From contig NC_045139.1 of assembly GCF_008831285.2 (NCBI RefSeq), forward strand, positions 23,292,412 to 23,356,411: a stretch of 64,000 nucleotides of DNA, given 5' to 3'. How positions within the stretch are numbered: the stretch's first letter is position 1; every line of letters begins with the position of its first letter. Shown piece after piece: positions 1 to 14,200 of this stretch. Origin of the DNA: Nymphaea colorata. Its lineage: Eukaryota > Streptophyta > Magnoliopsida > Nymphaeales > Nymphaeaceae. Below the pieces are notes generated by a model. It ran no database searches. It saw nothing but the letters and a program-made list of their open reading frames with translations, and was not told the DNA's origin. Position numbers and translations under genes: made by a program.

Positions 1-3000
1 CAGACGTTGTTTCTTGAACCTAACAAACAATCTCTCTTTTGGGAAACCTTTTCTATTCCATCTATCAGAATCGTCATAACTTTACTGTTTGTTGAATTTT
101 TACGCTTTCGTAGTTGTAACTGGTAGAGAGAGAGAGAGAGAGAGTGTGTGTGTGTAACTGTTAACCATTCTAGATTCAGCCAGAAGCAGATTTTATATGT
201 ATTTAGTAGTTAATTCGACTTGTATGTTAGCAACTTAGCATTATGGATGGCAAGTGAACAGCTTGAGCAGTTGTTTCCATCTAACTTTTGTGATAAACTG
301 TCAATAAATGGAGAATAGCAGAGATGGAAATGAGTGGGAATTAAGCTGGATCAAGTCTTTTCCATGTCTGCTTTACAAGATCTAACCATAGGATGCAAAT
401 TCACTCAAATATGGTTTCTGAATTTAATCCACTTATTGAAATTTCTAGCCCACCATGTGCTGGCTCTTTTCTTTTCTTTTTTTCTTTGATAAGGTGGGAT
501 TGCTAGATTTGCAGAGGACTCAAGCTTAAGCTTGACCTGAGGTTTACCAAGTCTAACTTAACTGGAACTAAAGATTCTGAACTAATCAGATCTGGTTTGA
601 CTCAAACTGATAAATCTCTAAATCTGGTGCATGTTCTTTAATGACATATTCTTAAATTAACATCACTCGTGCCTCGTGGAGATCAAACAAGAAATGTTTT
701 CTGCCCAATGAACCAAATAACTTATTCTGGTTTTTAAAGGTGACCTGTGTGAACAGACTCGCCTGATAGGTTGCTGCACCTGCATTGTGCTGTGTGTGTG
801 CAGGTGCAGCAAGAAAGAGCCTCAACCGCATCGGGTGCAATAAGTTGTACCTGGACAATTTTGGCTAACATCCAATGCAGATCCACTGTGGGTCAATTCT
901 GAATCTGACATGTTCAGATATGGTAATGTGCACGTCTGATTTTTGTCCAAAAGACAGACTCGGTCAGCACTGATGAAGTCTGTTTTTGTCCTATTTTTGT
1001 TAAAAAATATTAACAGGGGTTTAGGTATAGAATTGCCCCTTCCCTAGCGAATTGCTCCCTCCTCTCCCTCTCTACCTATGGCCATCCTTACTGTTGCCCA
1101 GCTGGTAGCTCTCTGGAAACGTATAACTGTTGACAACCAGGTTAGACAGCTTCTCTGTCTGCAGCTTTGGTCATTCATTGCTACTTTGCTTCTGCTTTCA
1201 ATCTAAATGGACCATATATAAGTGAATGCTTTTATAGTTCATGTAGCCTGTTGGAAGCTCATCTGAGCGTGTATTTTTCATAAAAAATCATGCTTGCAAA
1301 TATGATTTTTCATTCATGTAGTTCTAAACTATGTGTTAATGTCATAGCTACATGGTAAATGCTTAAATTCATTGTCATGCTAAATCTGTATTTTCTGACA
1401 ACCTAAAAACATTCCAAAATTTTGTTTCTTTGGCTACATTTTGCGGTAGAATAATTTGAGCAAGTTCTGCATGGTTTAAATACGTTGCATTCCAAAAAGT
1501 AAGGTGTCAACTTGACCCACTTGCTATGACCACTGTAAAGGCCATAGGCATTGTATTTGGTGCCTGGAACGAAGGCCCTACATGATTGAAAACACTATAA
1601 GTAGTGAGAACCTCCAGTTCCGCCAAGGTGTGTCATAGAATCAGTCTGGGGAGTGATGTGTGCGCTGCTTTGCTTTTCATGTGTCAACAATCCACATGAT
1701 GCTAGAGTGACTGACTCATCATATGATATACTGGTCTGCCTGATATAGGTGTTTCACTTCGACTTTTTTGGGATAGTATCTATTTGCCATGCATGTAATC
1801 TATTGTAAGTTCCACTGCAATGCATAAAACATTGCTTGGAGGGACTAACTCCATGGAGAATGGAGGATGAAAGAAGAAAAGAATGATCTTGTTTGCAGTT
1901 TGTATAGCAGCTGATTAGATGTTGAGCCATCACTTGAATAGGCAATCTAATCAAAGAGGTTATCAGAAGAGCAAGTCCAATCAGGAGTAACCCATATATA
2001 AATGAAACATAGAGGATAAGATGAGCAGGCTTGAATGATGTAGGGTTATTTATTCTTTTGTAAACCTGGTGTCCAACCTCCCCTGGTTGTTGTCATAAGG
2101 TTGTTCTTGCCATTAATTCTCCCTGGTTGCTGTCATAAGGTTGTTGTTGCATTGATTAGCTAGGCTCATTGGATGTCACATCCAACCCCATCTTTTGTAA
2201 TGTTGGGCTTCATAGGAATTTACTGAAGTTCTGTTGCTTCCATCTATGTTTTGGATTTTTCTAGTGATATGCATTGATGTTGATGGTTAACATGCTGATT
2301 CCATGTGCAAAATTATCCTTCCACCGAATCTGTCATAGGAATTACTGTGAGATTTTTTTTCCCTTCTCAAAGAAAAGTGGAGAAACCAGGTGTTTGTGTT
2401 TCAGAAAGAGGAGGGAAAGACAAGGGAAAGAGGGAGAGGAAGGGGGTGGGAAGAATCATGTCAAGTTGTGGGGAGATGGATGGGGGTGAGTTTATGGGGA
2501 CTACATGGATAGAACTGATGAGTGATGACATGCATAAAGGAGGGCTAAAGGACCTCTTATTTTTTAATGGACGCTTGTTAGTCAGACTGTCAGAGCCAAA
2601 TGTTCTAGTGGAAATCTCTGCCACTATAGCATGAAATGAACTTGTGAGATGTATCAAAATGTATTAGGTCTGATATGATTGTGTTCCCACGTTGAGAATG
2701 AGTTTAAGATTCCCTACTTAAGAAGAAAATCCATCCGTTTAGGTAATCTTTACACCATGTTAAGTTGTATTACTCTCTCTCTCTCTCTCCCCCTCTCTCT
2801 TTCTCTCTCTTCCCCCTTTTTATGAAAGAAAACTCCAGCTTATATGCATTTTTGATTACTAACGGTAAGTGTTAACCTTAAGACACCTGGATGTTAAACC
2901 TGGCGTCTGGATTCATACAAACGAGAGTGCTGCCTCTTACAAACAAGAGTGCTGCCTGATCTATTATCGTAGTACGTAGTTTGTGGACCATATGACCCTA

Positions 3001-3352
3001 CTGTCAGACAGTTCTCATTTTGATGATTTATGCACTAATATTGACCTAACTGTATGGATGTCTATTTCCTGATTTACTATTCATATTAATAGGTCTATTT
3101 GCCTTCAGCGTGCCATGAGATTTAAATTTTGATATTTGCAGCAGCTCATAGTTCATGAATATAAAAGTGACTTAACAATGGCTCAAGGAATCATGGGGAC
3201 TTATTTTTATTATACTAAAATAATAAATAAACTATGTTAAGTGCGTTTGAGTAGTTGGTTTCACTTTTGATAGTGAAAGACGTGTATACATTTTCACATT
3301 TGATTTCTCTGACTGACTCAATATTTCATTCCTGTTGATCTGACATTTCCAG
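1..3352. other. Non-coding stretch upstream of a plus-strand terminal exon (intron and/or intergenic)
   Basis: I see no convincing exon here. The stretch is AT-rich with frequent stops in all frames. It holds an (AG)10(TG)5 microsatellite at 125-155, a roughly 40-bp tandem duplication at 2082-2150 (both copies begin CCCTGGTTG and contain GTCATAAGGTTGT), and a pyrimidine tract at 2773-2820. Because the exon at 3353 starts with a clear acceptor and no ATG, at least part of this stretch should be an intron of that gene; the upstream exons may lie outside the window. A 21-codon open stretch at 1078-1140 that ends at a donor-like CAG/GTTAGA is the only exon-like piece, and it is weak. Confidence 0.5.
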
Positions 3353-3904
3353 CGTTCAAGAAAATCCTCCGAATCAAGTTCTTCCAGTTCATCATCTGAG
3401 ACTTCTGGTAGTGATGATGAGGATGACAAGAGGGAATCGAAGAGAAGAAAATCAAAATCTAAGAAGTCAAGTAAGGAGAAGAGACACAAATCAAGAAGCA
3501 AGCGTCCTGTCAATGATGATAAAGCAGATGGTCCTGTGCCGCTCTCGAAATTCTTTAATGCTGTACAGAGTGGGTAAGTGTAGTATGAGCTCTTGTCAAG
3601 TCCACACACCTCTCTCTCTCTCTCTCTCTATCTTGTAGTCTTGGAGATTTGAAGCCGGCGCTCAGAGGAAGTTCCACAATCATGTTGTACACTTCTAATG
3701 TCGATTAGCCATGAAAAGCTTATGTTGCAACTCACATAAACTTAGCGAGTTCGATTAATTTCTCAACATGCTTCCTTAATAACAAGGTTGAATTGACCTT
3801 GCTGCTTTTTCTCCTACTGTACTATCTTCAGTTTGTTTCTATCTTTCAGTCTCCCTGTTCTTGGAAAGACCGACCATGTTTGGCAGACGAACGCCATTGA
3901 TTAG
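3353..3904 (+). CDS. 3' end of a gene for a Ser/Lys/Asp-rich, probably nuclear protein (last two exons)
   Basis: Two exons are visible: 3353-3573, after the acceptor TTTCCAG, and 3850-3904, after TATCTTTCAG, ending in TAG. They are joined through a strong donor, GG/GTAAGTG, at 3574. The reading phase closes: the split codon GG+T gives Gly. The first exon encodes a run of serines with acidic clusters (SDDEDDKRESKRR), then Lys/Arg/Ser blocks, then PVPLSKFFNAVQSG. The last exon adds about 17 residues ending in QTNAID. Such a composition is typical of nuclear RNA-processing or SR-like proteins; this is inference from composition only and I do not recognise the family. The 5' exons are missing. 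If the last intron is retained, TAA lies in frame across the donor (3575-3577), so the unspliced form would end right after GlnSerGly. Confidence 0.6.
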
Positions 3905-6900
3905 CATAATCAGGTGCCGGTAAGGCAGGTTTTGAAGAAGAAGCCAGAATATATGCTGCTTCCAACCACTGGAACTTTTTTGGTCCTGCATACTCATATG
4001 GTGGTTCTCTTTGTTATTATTCTATTAAACTAAAAAACGTCCGGGTGGCTGAATACTGATTGATTATTGTGCAAAAATTAGTGTTGATCTAGCGAAATTT
4101 TCCTTCAATCTCAACTGATATCATTACTTGGTCTGGTTCACTTTGCTAAAAGTACTTCAATATATTAAAAACTTGACATTAACTTGGGATTATAGTTCTG
4201 TTGGGACTTTTTTGCTTTATAAAATGAGATAAAGATCACTCTTTCAATTTATGCTCGAAATTAAGATTTTGATTGGGGTAGTTTTTCCTGGGGACCTTGT
4301 GGCTAATGCTTAGCCTTGCGCAGAGGGTAGTGCTAGTGCCCATGGGATTTGGACGTTGAATACCTTCTTTACAACCAAAGACAGTCTACTGCCCCAACTC
4401 CCTTGGGGCTTTTCATTAGTAAAACTTCTACACCAATTCTTTGTGCAAGAACATGGTTATAACAGTTTGTAACAGAAAATTAAAATCCTGTGATCAAAAC
4501 AATCAGCTGGATATAAGTTACATTGCATCACAAAAAAAATGTGTAGAGCAATACCTTGGAAGTTCGATCAGAGTCACAAGGATAAACTCCATCAAGAATG
4601 ATTGTTCAGACGCTTTCCATATATACAATGAAGAATAATGCACATCTAATGAAGATATCTAAAGAACACCACCAGGTCTCCACAATCCTCATAGACCATG
4701 ACAGCCATATGCAATTCCATAGCATATTTCAAAACTAACCAAGCATTTACATGATTTGGGCCTAGTGCAGCATCTTAGTATATGCCTGTAGCATAATTTT
4801 ATCATCTTTTGTCATCCACGTGCATGCATCAAGTATTTATGTCAAACAAAAACATTAAAATGGCATTTTACCACAGTAAGGCTCGTGCACATGCTGTGTT
4901 TCAAACATAAGAATATCAACCACTTCCATTTTTGCATATACTAACAACTGCATTTATCCACGAAGATGGCCAAAACACAGACTTAATCGTAGTCATTTCA
5001 GACATCCAGCATATCAAGTCCAAATCACAAAGTTCTCATGCTAATTTGATGCAAATACGTTGCGTCAGAGCTTGAAGTGCTCTTGGTGTAAGATCAAACA
5101 TTATAATTTAATTTTTGTAGTTGGACCATTACAACATATTTTAAGCAAAACAAGATCATAGACAAAGAAAAATAGTATGTACTAAGGAACATCTAGAGCA
5201 ATAGTGTATGTAAACCACGTTAACACAAATCCGCTTGATCTATAATTTCGCTTTGGCTTTGTTGGCATGCCATCCAAATGAACTTAACCCAGAGTAGCAT
5301 GGTTTTGTACATGGGTCCAGGGATTCTGTTGTCTAAATCATCGGTTGTCCAGCGCTCTTCAGCCAGACTGGGTTTTTCTTTTTCAATGCTATTATGCGGG
5401 TGGATCCAAAATATCTAATTTATTTGCATAAAAACATTCATCGACGCTCGATATATAGATCAAATTTTATCTGAAATTTAAAGACAGTGTTCCACAATAT
5501 TCGAAAATAGGGATGGTGATAGAAACATATCCATCACATTCAATTTTGGCCAATTTTTTCCTCACACGTATAGCTTTGAGTGTACCAACTTCATTTATGC
5601 AGCTGGATTTTCTGAAAACTGTAGGTGATGGCCCCAAAGGGGTATAGTTTAGCTGGTTGACCTGGCGGGCTGGAGAAAGTCTGAGAGTTACTCCTCTAAA
5701 CTACAAAGGGTGAATGCCTGACAGGTATACTGTTTTCTGAAGGAGGGGCTTTGGCCTCTTCTGTGTGCTGCCTCAGAAATCAGTAGGTGATGGCAGTGCA
5801 CAGCCAGAGTGCCCACGAATGGCCTTCCATATTGTACTTCAATCAAGTTGGGTGCAATCAGTATCGATAAGCCAAGGGGTTCATCTGCATAGCCCTGATA
5901 GCTTTGATTCCAACAAACTAAAACTAATTCATATATGTGTGCAACACATGCCATAACTTCAAGAACAATTATACCCACAAGACTCTACATGTGAGAAATC
6001 AAACCAACCCTAATGATCGTTATCATGTTCTTGCTGTAAAAGCCCTCCAACAACAAACTGGTGCCTGTCAGGGTGCTTCAACGCGATTAACATCTTAGAT
6101 CAAGAAACAACATACCACCTATGCATTGTGGACGCCAAGTGAGAAAGTCACGCTTGTCACATATATTTGAAATCACATCACAAGGCATGCATGAGGTAAT
6201 TCTTGGCATGTATTTGTCCACCTTAGTAGAAATTTAAGAACAAATATCACATGGTAATCTAGCCCCTACAATAATTGTGCACGTTAATGAATTCAACTTA
6301 GGAGTTATATAGGAATCGTCAATCATGCGTCCGACACTCCAATGCCTTATGAAGAAGCTATTCTAAAATCTAACCGTTATGTGGATGCGAAATAATCCAT
6401 AGGATTGAAAAACCCCATGAACAATGGATATAAAAATTAGATTTCATAAAGTTCTAAATTTGATGGTATTAGCTTTCTTGGCCGATCATAAAATCTTATC
6501 AGGCAGTTTCTGTCTAAGATTTTTTTTATTAATATAGTTTCATATAATTGTATCCATGCATATAGTTAGATATGTGGAAATAATTTTAAAACACGGTATA
6601 TAATTTTAAAATACATTTGATATATATATATATATACATTATTAATATAGTTCAATATATTTGTATCCTTATATATAGTTAGATATGTGGAAATAATTTT
6701 GAACACTGGGTACATAATTTTAAAATACATGAAATATATAACCATTCATATGAAATAGATAGAGGTTAAAAAATAAAATAAAAAGAAAAAGATGATCAAC
6801 ATTTGTGTCATCAACATTAGTTGACCGTAGTTTCGGCTGGGTGACTCTAGATGACCAATGTCATTATTCCCAAAATCATCATTCACTCACTTTATTATGT

Positions 6901-7548
6901 TCACTTCATGTCTTTCTCACTTTATTATGTTCACTTCATGTCCTTCTCAAGGAAAGAGACAGGGTGTTGGGCACCCATTATCTCTTTTTCCTTTTTTCTC
7001 AACCCCATTCCCATTACGTAGAAGTCCCTAAGAAAGGTCTATCATAGTTTTAAAACGACTATTACATGTCTATCCTATAAAGACCCTATCCTATAAAGAC
7101 CAGAAGATAGTGCACCTTCATCTTGGTGACACACCTCAATCCTATAAAGACCAGAAGAATAACACTTACGGGAGTTGATCAGTTGAACCGAAGAAGGTGA
7201 TTCTAGAAACAACCGACGTACATGTGGCGAGCGCGGTCTGTAAACTGGTTAGACACAGAACACCTCAACATTAGAGGCCGGACAAGAAAATAACAAAACC
7301 ATCAAATCAGAACTAACTTATTTGCAGCACTATCTGCAAATCGCATTTATAATTCGTGGCCAGTTGTTGACTTCATATTAGTGAAATCAGCGCCAGGAGA
7401 TGAACGTCTTGATCCCAGCTAAAATGAAACAACATGAGGAAAAAAAAAGCAAATGTACATTAACTAAAATCTCTAAAATTCAGAGACAGATGTACACAAA
7501 AGCTAGAATTGTAGGACAACAAAAATAACACCGCCGATAGCGCCGTCG
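3905..7548. other. Intergenic region between convergent genes
   Basis: I see no gene. The region separates the 3' end of the plus-strand Ser-rich gene from the 3' end of OEP37. It contains an imperfect tandem duplication of about 110 bp at 6529-6745 (both units include TTAGATATGTGGAAATAATTT), a 30-bp tandem duplication at 6890-6950 (TTTATTATGTTCACTTCATG twice), and repeated TCCTATAAAGACC motifs at 7074-7160. A fragment at about 6765-6870 resembles one arm of the fold-back MITE at 28.9 kb. Confidence 0.5.
6529..6745. repeat. Imperfect tandem duplication, about 110-bp unit
   Basis: Two adjacent AT-rich units begin TTAATATAGTTYMATATA and share GTTAGATATGTGGAAATAAT and ATAATTTTAAAATACAT. They differ by scattered substitutions and are separated by a short (TA)n run at 6621-6637. 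Confidence 0.7.
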
Positions 7549-8179
7549 TCACAAATCCCACCTCTTCTTCAACCTGAACAAGAGTGCCGTTGCATGAATA
7601 TTGTCTTGTGGAACTTGAAGCATCAACTGAAGTTTGACCTTCATAGGAGCCCCCTTTGCTCCTTCATCCTCTTTGCCAACCTGAAGTTTAAATACACGCA
7701 AGAAGAAAACATAAAAACGGAATTAATGTTCATCTGTATCATGAGGCTGCACATAAAGACAGTAAAAACACAGAAATATATAACATAGATGAAATTAGTG
7801 CCAAAACAAAGCGGAATAAGACAAAAGATTTAGCCATATAAATGAATCCCCAAGAATCTGAAAGGAGAAAATGACAGAACTACATATTTCACATACTGTG
7901 CTCACATAAAACAAATCTGGAAAGATTGAGATATCAATTCAATCATGTTGGATGCTAGATGCTGGTAGATGGTAGGTGGATATGAATAATCTCAGCTCTT
8001 AATCTTTTTTTAAATCGAGGGTTGAAATAAAAACAAAGAGAAAAAGGTGATGCAGCACTTATGCCACGATGGATCAGATGGCTCTCAAGAGTGAGCTGGG
8101 TGACTCTGAATAGCTAGAGTCACCATTCTCTCTCTCGTTATATATATAACATGTGTGTGTGTATAAATAAATAAATAAA

Positions 8180-8215
<36 letters not shown>

Positions 8216-11200
8216 CACTTCCGTGTGTAAAAAATAAATTACAACATATATAAGTCTGCTAGGCACAGAACACCCTAGACCAACTACGCAGGCTTCACAC
8301 GTGGATCATTCTTATACTGATTTGTGGGGGCTAATGGCCATCAGGTCCTCGTACAAATACGCAACTAATGCAAACTTAGACATTGATACTGGGTCTGGGT
8401 CTCAACATGGTCCACTCAGTTGCTCAATCTTTATGTACATCCTGGACATACTCCTGATTACAAAATTTTGTGGAAAAGAATTATAAGGATAGCACAAAAT
8501 ACATGAACCAGCCAGATGTGGACCATGTCAGGTCCAAAATGGATGAACATTCAAGCTCAGCCTGATTTCAATTGACTTGCACATGGTAACAAAGAAAATG
8601 TATCAAAATGTGCGTTGATATATGCTGGCATGAGTCTGCATATATGTATCTTATTGTCCATAACACCACCACGATTATACTTAATCTAGAAGATCAAAAG
8701 GATAATAAATATTTGTTTCTCAAGATAATTAACTGTCAGGAAAATAATAGATGAACTACATTTGAGAGAATTTGAAATCCACGGATTTCAGATTCTGAGT
8801 TTGATAGAGTTGTGGATTTCTCAGCAGATCCCAGGTCGGACCTGAGATTCACAGCTATCAAACACAACCTTAGGGAATTTACAGTGGTCAAAAAATTAGC
8901 AATTTCGACATGCACGTATTTTATTAGACTTTAACAATGTTCAATTCTACATATCAGCTACAGGCTACTAACACAATAATAAATGAGGGAGATTGGCAAG
9001 AACTTGGAAAAGAGGGAATGGGCTAACGTTTACTGTTGTTAACTGTTACAGCCATCAGAAAGGAGGAAGAAAGAATTCTGATTAACTGACCTAATCTCAA
9101 GAATAAAAGAGATTAGGGCTGACAGCACAAGTTTACAATGTAAGTCCAAACAAAACATGGAAATATTAAAGACGTGCTCTAACTTTCTAATATTATAAAA
9201 AGTCTCTTAACGACTACAGACTTTCAACATTAACACAAATATGCTTCACAAGCCTTGCATGTATGACATCAAAATAAGGATGTGTACGCAATAACCTCAT
9301 GGTTTCTTATAACATATTCCAAGGGACTGCACTTGAAAAAGATCCTCACATATTTCAAGGTAAAGCTACAATTAAGAGGTAAGCATCCACAACCAACTAC
9401 ATTTTTGACAATAGCTTTTATTAATGTTTGCTTCTCCATAATAACTGTAGGCCATAAACATATAAAGCAAGTTGAAGGAGGGAATAGTGTTTAGCCCATG
9501 AAGAAAAGAGGCATCACAGACATTGAATGGAAGTGCTAACTATTCTCATTTCTAAGTTTTAACCGTAGTCACAAATATCCCCAACACATTGAAAATGCAA
9601 CACCACTGGAAAAAACAAAAAAGGGGTAAATGAGAAAAAATGGAAAAATCATATGCTGAAAATATCGCCAAAAGGAACTTATCATGTTATATTACTGTTA
9701 GTCATTGTTACAATCATTCTCTCCACTAAACTTTTCAAAAAACTGAAATAGATGTATCTTGGATTTTTAGACATGTTTCTTACTCTCTCTTCCTCCTTTT
9801 TCTCCAAAAGATGCCTGATGCAGCGGAGGGTAAAGATTACTAAAGAAGTAAGAAAAAAAAGGGAGGGAGAAAGAAAAGAAGGAAAGGAAGGAAGAAGGGA
9901 AGAAAAAAAAGAAAAAGAAAAGAAAAGCTGAAAGTAAGGAAGGAAGAAATAAAGACAGAAAGGAAAGAAAAAAAGAGAAGAAAAACATTGGACAAATAAA
10001 GGATCGAGGAACGAAAGAAAGGAGGAAAATAAAGAAATAAAGGAAGACAGAATGAAAGGGAAAAGGAAAAGTTAATAAGAGAAGGAAAGGAAGAAGGAAA
10101 AACGAAAGGAAATTTCTTAGGACTTACTAAGACTTTCAAATCTTTTGAAGTTTCCTGAGTTATTGTAGCCTGTAGGGAAAAAACACTTTTTGAAATTCCC
10201 TAGGAAGACCCTCCTGAGAAGTTCTCAAGTACAATATTTATGATTTCAGTATTACTTTTGATGACTTAAGTTTCAGAAGCCAGTAAGAACCTGGTCCTAT
10301 CATAGACCACACGGGGAAATGGCACTTGAAAAAAGAAAAAAAAACATGCTTCAGGAGAAAGATAGTTAAGAGGAATGACGTACCCATAGAGAAGCCCAAC
10401 CAAGACGGACTTCTGAATCATAACCAGCCTTAACCTTGAAATCATTGCCAAAAGTATGCTTGTAAACAGCATTCCAATAACTCGAATTAAAGTTGTAGAT
10501 ATAACTGCCAAAGGAAACAAAGTTAGCATCATTCAACAACTTTCATCTTGTTATTGAAAATGTAATCAAGAACGTTAGGTTCAGGTCATAATTTACATGC
10601 TTGATCAACAACCATACAAGTAAATAATTTGATCGAATGCTTTCTTCAACATCATTGTATGACTGCAAGAAAAGCACTTGATGAAGTAGAATTCATTCCC
10701 CATTAAACCATCAAACCATGTGAAAAAAAAAAATCACAATTTCTCAAACGTAACTCCAATTCAATCTCATGAAAATGTGACCTGCTAACATTCTCCTGAA
10801 CCATCTCAGGCCACAAAAAAAAAAAAAAATCAGGTAGATACAACATAAACAATGAATAACAGTTCATTTTCTCAAGTAATAAAATTATACACCTCAATTT
10901 GTCTGATGGACCAAAGCGACGCTTAAAGGCAAAGGACAGCACATTAGAAGGCAAAGACAAACTTGGAATGAATGTCACTTGTTCATCCTGCAATTTAATG
11001 TGAATATAACATAATTAAACTAAATAAAACTCAAACAGATTATCTATTAGTGGGCACATATAATGAACCAATTACCTTGTACGAGTATCTTAAGTTCAAG
11101 TCTTCGTCCTTAAATTGGGCAGTGCAAACCCCATTCAAGATATTGTTTTTTAATACCCCGCTAACAGATAATGCTCGCTTGACCTCATCTACTTCTTTTT

Positions 11201-14200
11201 CTTCTAATAGAATTTCTCCATGTGGAAATCTCAGGGAAGCTCTTGGCTAAAATAAAGATGAGGTGATGGCATATCATTTGCTATTCTTTTATCCAGTTCA
11301 AAATGCACCACACATACAAAGTAAATAAAAAATAACCTCCATGTAGTAAGCTACCTACCAAACCAGCAAAAGGAACAGGAGATCCCAGCTCTACTTTATA
11401 AGAAGGATCAGGCATAGTCGCAACCAACTTAATGTCTCCTTGTCTTGACTGAAATTTAAATGAAGTCCAACAATGAAAACTAAGAACATATAGGTGGCAA
11501 AAGAATGTGGAATAAGATGCTACGTGACAGAAACCGTCAGTGTTCCATGTGGAACAATAGGAAATATAAAACATACTTTGTGGCTGATACATGATAAGGG
11601 AGCCACGTGCAACAGACTGTCAGTTTTTGCTAGAGTAACCTTCACCTGCCTCCTTAAGTTTATTCAATAAAGAGGGTTGGAGGCATTTTTTGTGTTGGGA
11701 GGAATGTGTGCGTGTCATCACCATTTGTTAGACAACATGTCCATGGTAGATTTTTATGCAAATGCTCAAATCTTTTTTGTCAAGCTTTAACAAGAACTAA
11801 GCCATTCATTTCACACCTGCCCAGGAAACACACAGCATAAACAAGGACTAAATCTAATGCATGAAATCAACTGATAGAACAAAACAGTTATTCGATAACC
11901 AATAAAAAATATCCTTTTCTTTTACCTAATGACCTAACAAAATTCCATTTCAGATGATGATCAAGCCGTCTCAACCAATTTTAAATTGTTTTACACAAAT
12001 CCAACCATACCTGTGGATGGGAATGTCCAAACCCACAAGATCCAAGGAAAAATCATGAAAATCCTATGTCATACGGGTGCAGCTGTGGTGTGTGTATCTA
12101 CACTGTCGCATATTGGAGGAGGAGAGAGACATCAGAGAGAAAGAAAGAGAGATCCAAGTGAGGGCAACTTTTACCTTTTTCCATTTCAAAATTGTTTTTT
12201 CTTTGTTTTTTATTTAAAATAGGACAAAAAATGGACTAGATCAAACAATGTTGTTTGTTTATTTTTTAACTAAAAAAAGTTCAATGGAAGATGAACTCGA
12301 TCAAAGTTTACTGAGTCCACATTCTGCACAAGCATGGCCTCATGCATACCCAAGCTCTATGTAACATGGATGCTCTAAAATAGGGGACACACCCAGATCA
12401 ACATGACACAGGTTAGGGTGCAGTATCAGTGCATGGACGATGCAGTTAATGTGAGTCAGCTATACAGCCTATTATTGCCCAAAATAGGGGTGTACCCAGG
12501 TTATGTCAATCTGAGTAAGCCATACAGCCTATTATTGCCCGTGTCATGCGATACATACTGTATATGTTTGAGAAAACTATATGATATGCCTACCATACAC
12601 AACGTGCATTATGGGGTCAATATCGTACGGTACGGGCAATACACCTCCCATATCTTACAATCCAGGAGAAAACAAAAAAAAAAGTGTCTCGAGCACCCTT
12701 TTTCGTGGTTCTTTTTAAAGCAACTCCTCTCTCCCTCTTTTTAAATATCTCTAAGAGCTGTGAGAAGGGCAGGTTTTGCTACTTTTGTAGAAAAATCGAC
12801 CATTTGTACGAGAAATCATCGATATAATCTAAAACACTTTTAAATTGAAGTTTAACCTTTATGTATGCTTATTATGTTATTCTGAATATCTAATTTCTCA
12901 TTTCTGAATGTGTTGATGATATATTATGACAAAAATATAAGCATTCACATTAGTGATAAATCTTCAATAGGAGTTGTCAATGCATGGGGACAGTTGCAAT
13001 AGATCCCTTAAAGTTGAAAGTTTCTTACTACTTCCTATTACCCAGAGAATTCAAGAAAAGCACCATTTTCATATAAAATGTAGCAACTTGCTTTTCAATA
13101 TTTGAGAAGAATTACCTAAACTAAGAAAAGGAGATTTATGAATAAATTGAATAAACAAGAGGGCGATCTTTCTGTTCAAGCAACACCAAACATTGAAATA
13201 TTACATCTTAATGTGCATACTTGAGGTATTTTTCCATAAGTCTATGAAGAAAAGAGCACAACGAGAAAGTACATATGCACCAGTGCGCACCTTGTTCTGG
13301 TGATACTTGAATAAGAAATTACTACCCAAATCACTGCAAGAGATGACAGACTTGTTATCATTATGAATACACGACAGAGAGAAGAACTTTGTTGAACACC
13401 TTATACGAAAATATTTTGTCTCCCCGAGCTGTACCCTCTGAAATGCAAACCATTTTAAAAAAATGGGCGTATGTCATTCTATTGCAATCAGCAGTACCTA
13501 CAACTCCTAACATACTTGGGAATCATGCAGTCGAGACATACACAGATGAGGAAACTAGGTAGGCACTAGCCAACGTAAAATATAATTTTCCACCAGCCTT
13601 CACAAGCGGGAGCATATTGAATTTCCTCGACCTTTGAAGGCATTCTCGCACATCATATTCGCAGGAATTTAATTCCTGTAAATTGGCCCATCAGCAGATA
13701 CACCATAACAAAGGAGACTCTTGTGTGCAAAGAAGAAGGTAATAATAATAAAAGAGACACGGACGGGTATTTCTTGACCAGGAAGAGTTGGATTCAGCAA
13801 GGGACAGACACACGGGGGCCAACATCTCGATGGTGGCTCTAAACAATAAGCGCAATAGTGAAGGTTCAATGTATAGTAAACACGGGCCTCAGGTAGTTTC
13901 TGAGAACAGCAACATCGGTCTTACTACACCCACATTTTAAGTGAATGATCAGCTTTCATGCAGTGAGATCACATTACGCGTAAATTCTCCCTATTTCTTC
14001 CCTCCCTTCTTTCTTTGGGCGACAAGACCATGATAAGTCAAGGAAAAGGAAAACATCATTTAAACGAATGGATCCAAACAACGTTTTGGATTACATGATA
14101 AACGCAGTGATTTGATAGGGATCGTCTCAACTAAAATGAAACAGCTATCGACAGATGCAGTACCCAACTGATGACCATAAGTTTCATACCTTGACATCGT

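Noticed and set aside
1078..1140. 21-codon frame with an ATG, ending at donor-like CAG/GTTAGA
   Set aside because: Too short, no matching acceptor phase to the exon at 3353 can be tested, and the peptide resembles nothing I know.
9767..10139. Long Phe/Ser-rich open frames on the minus strand
   Set aside because: They come from the homopurine tract; no start context, splice logic or domain supports them, and they lie in an OEP37 intron.
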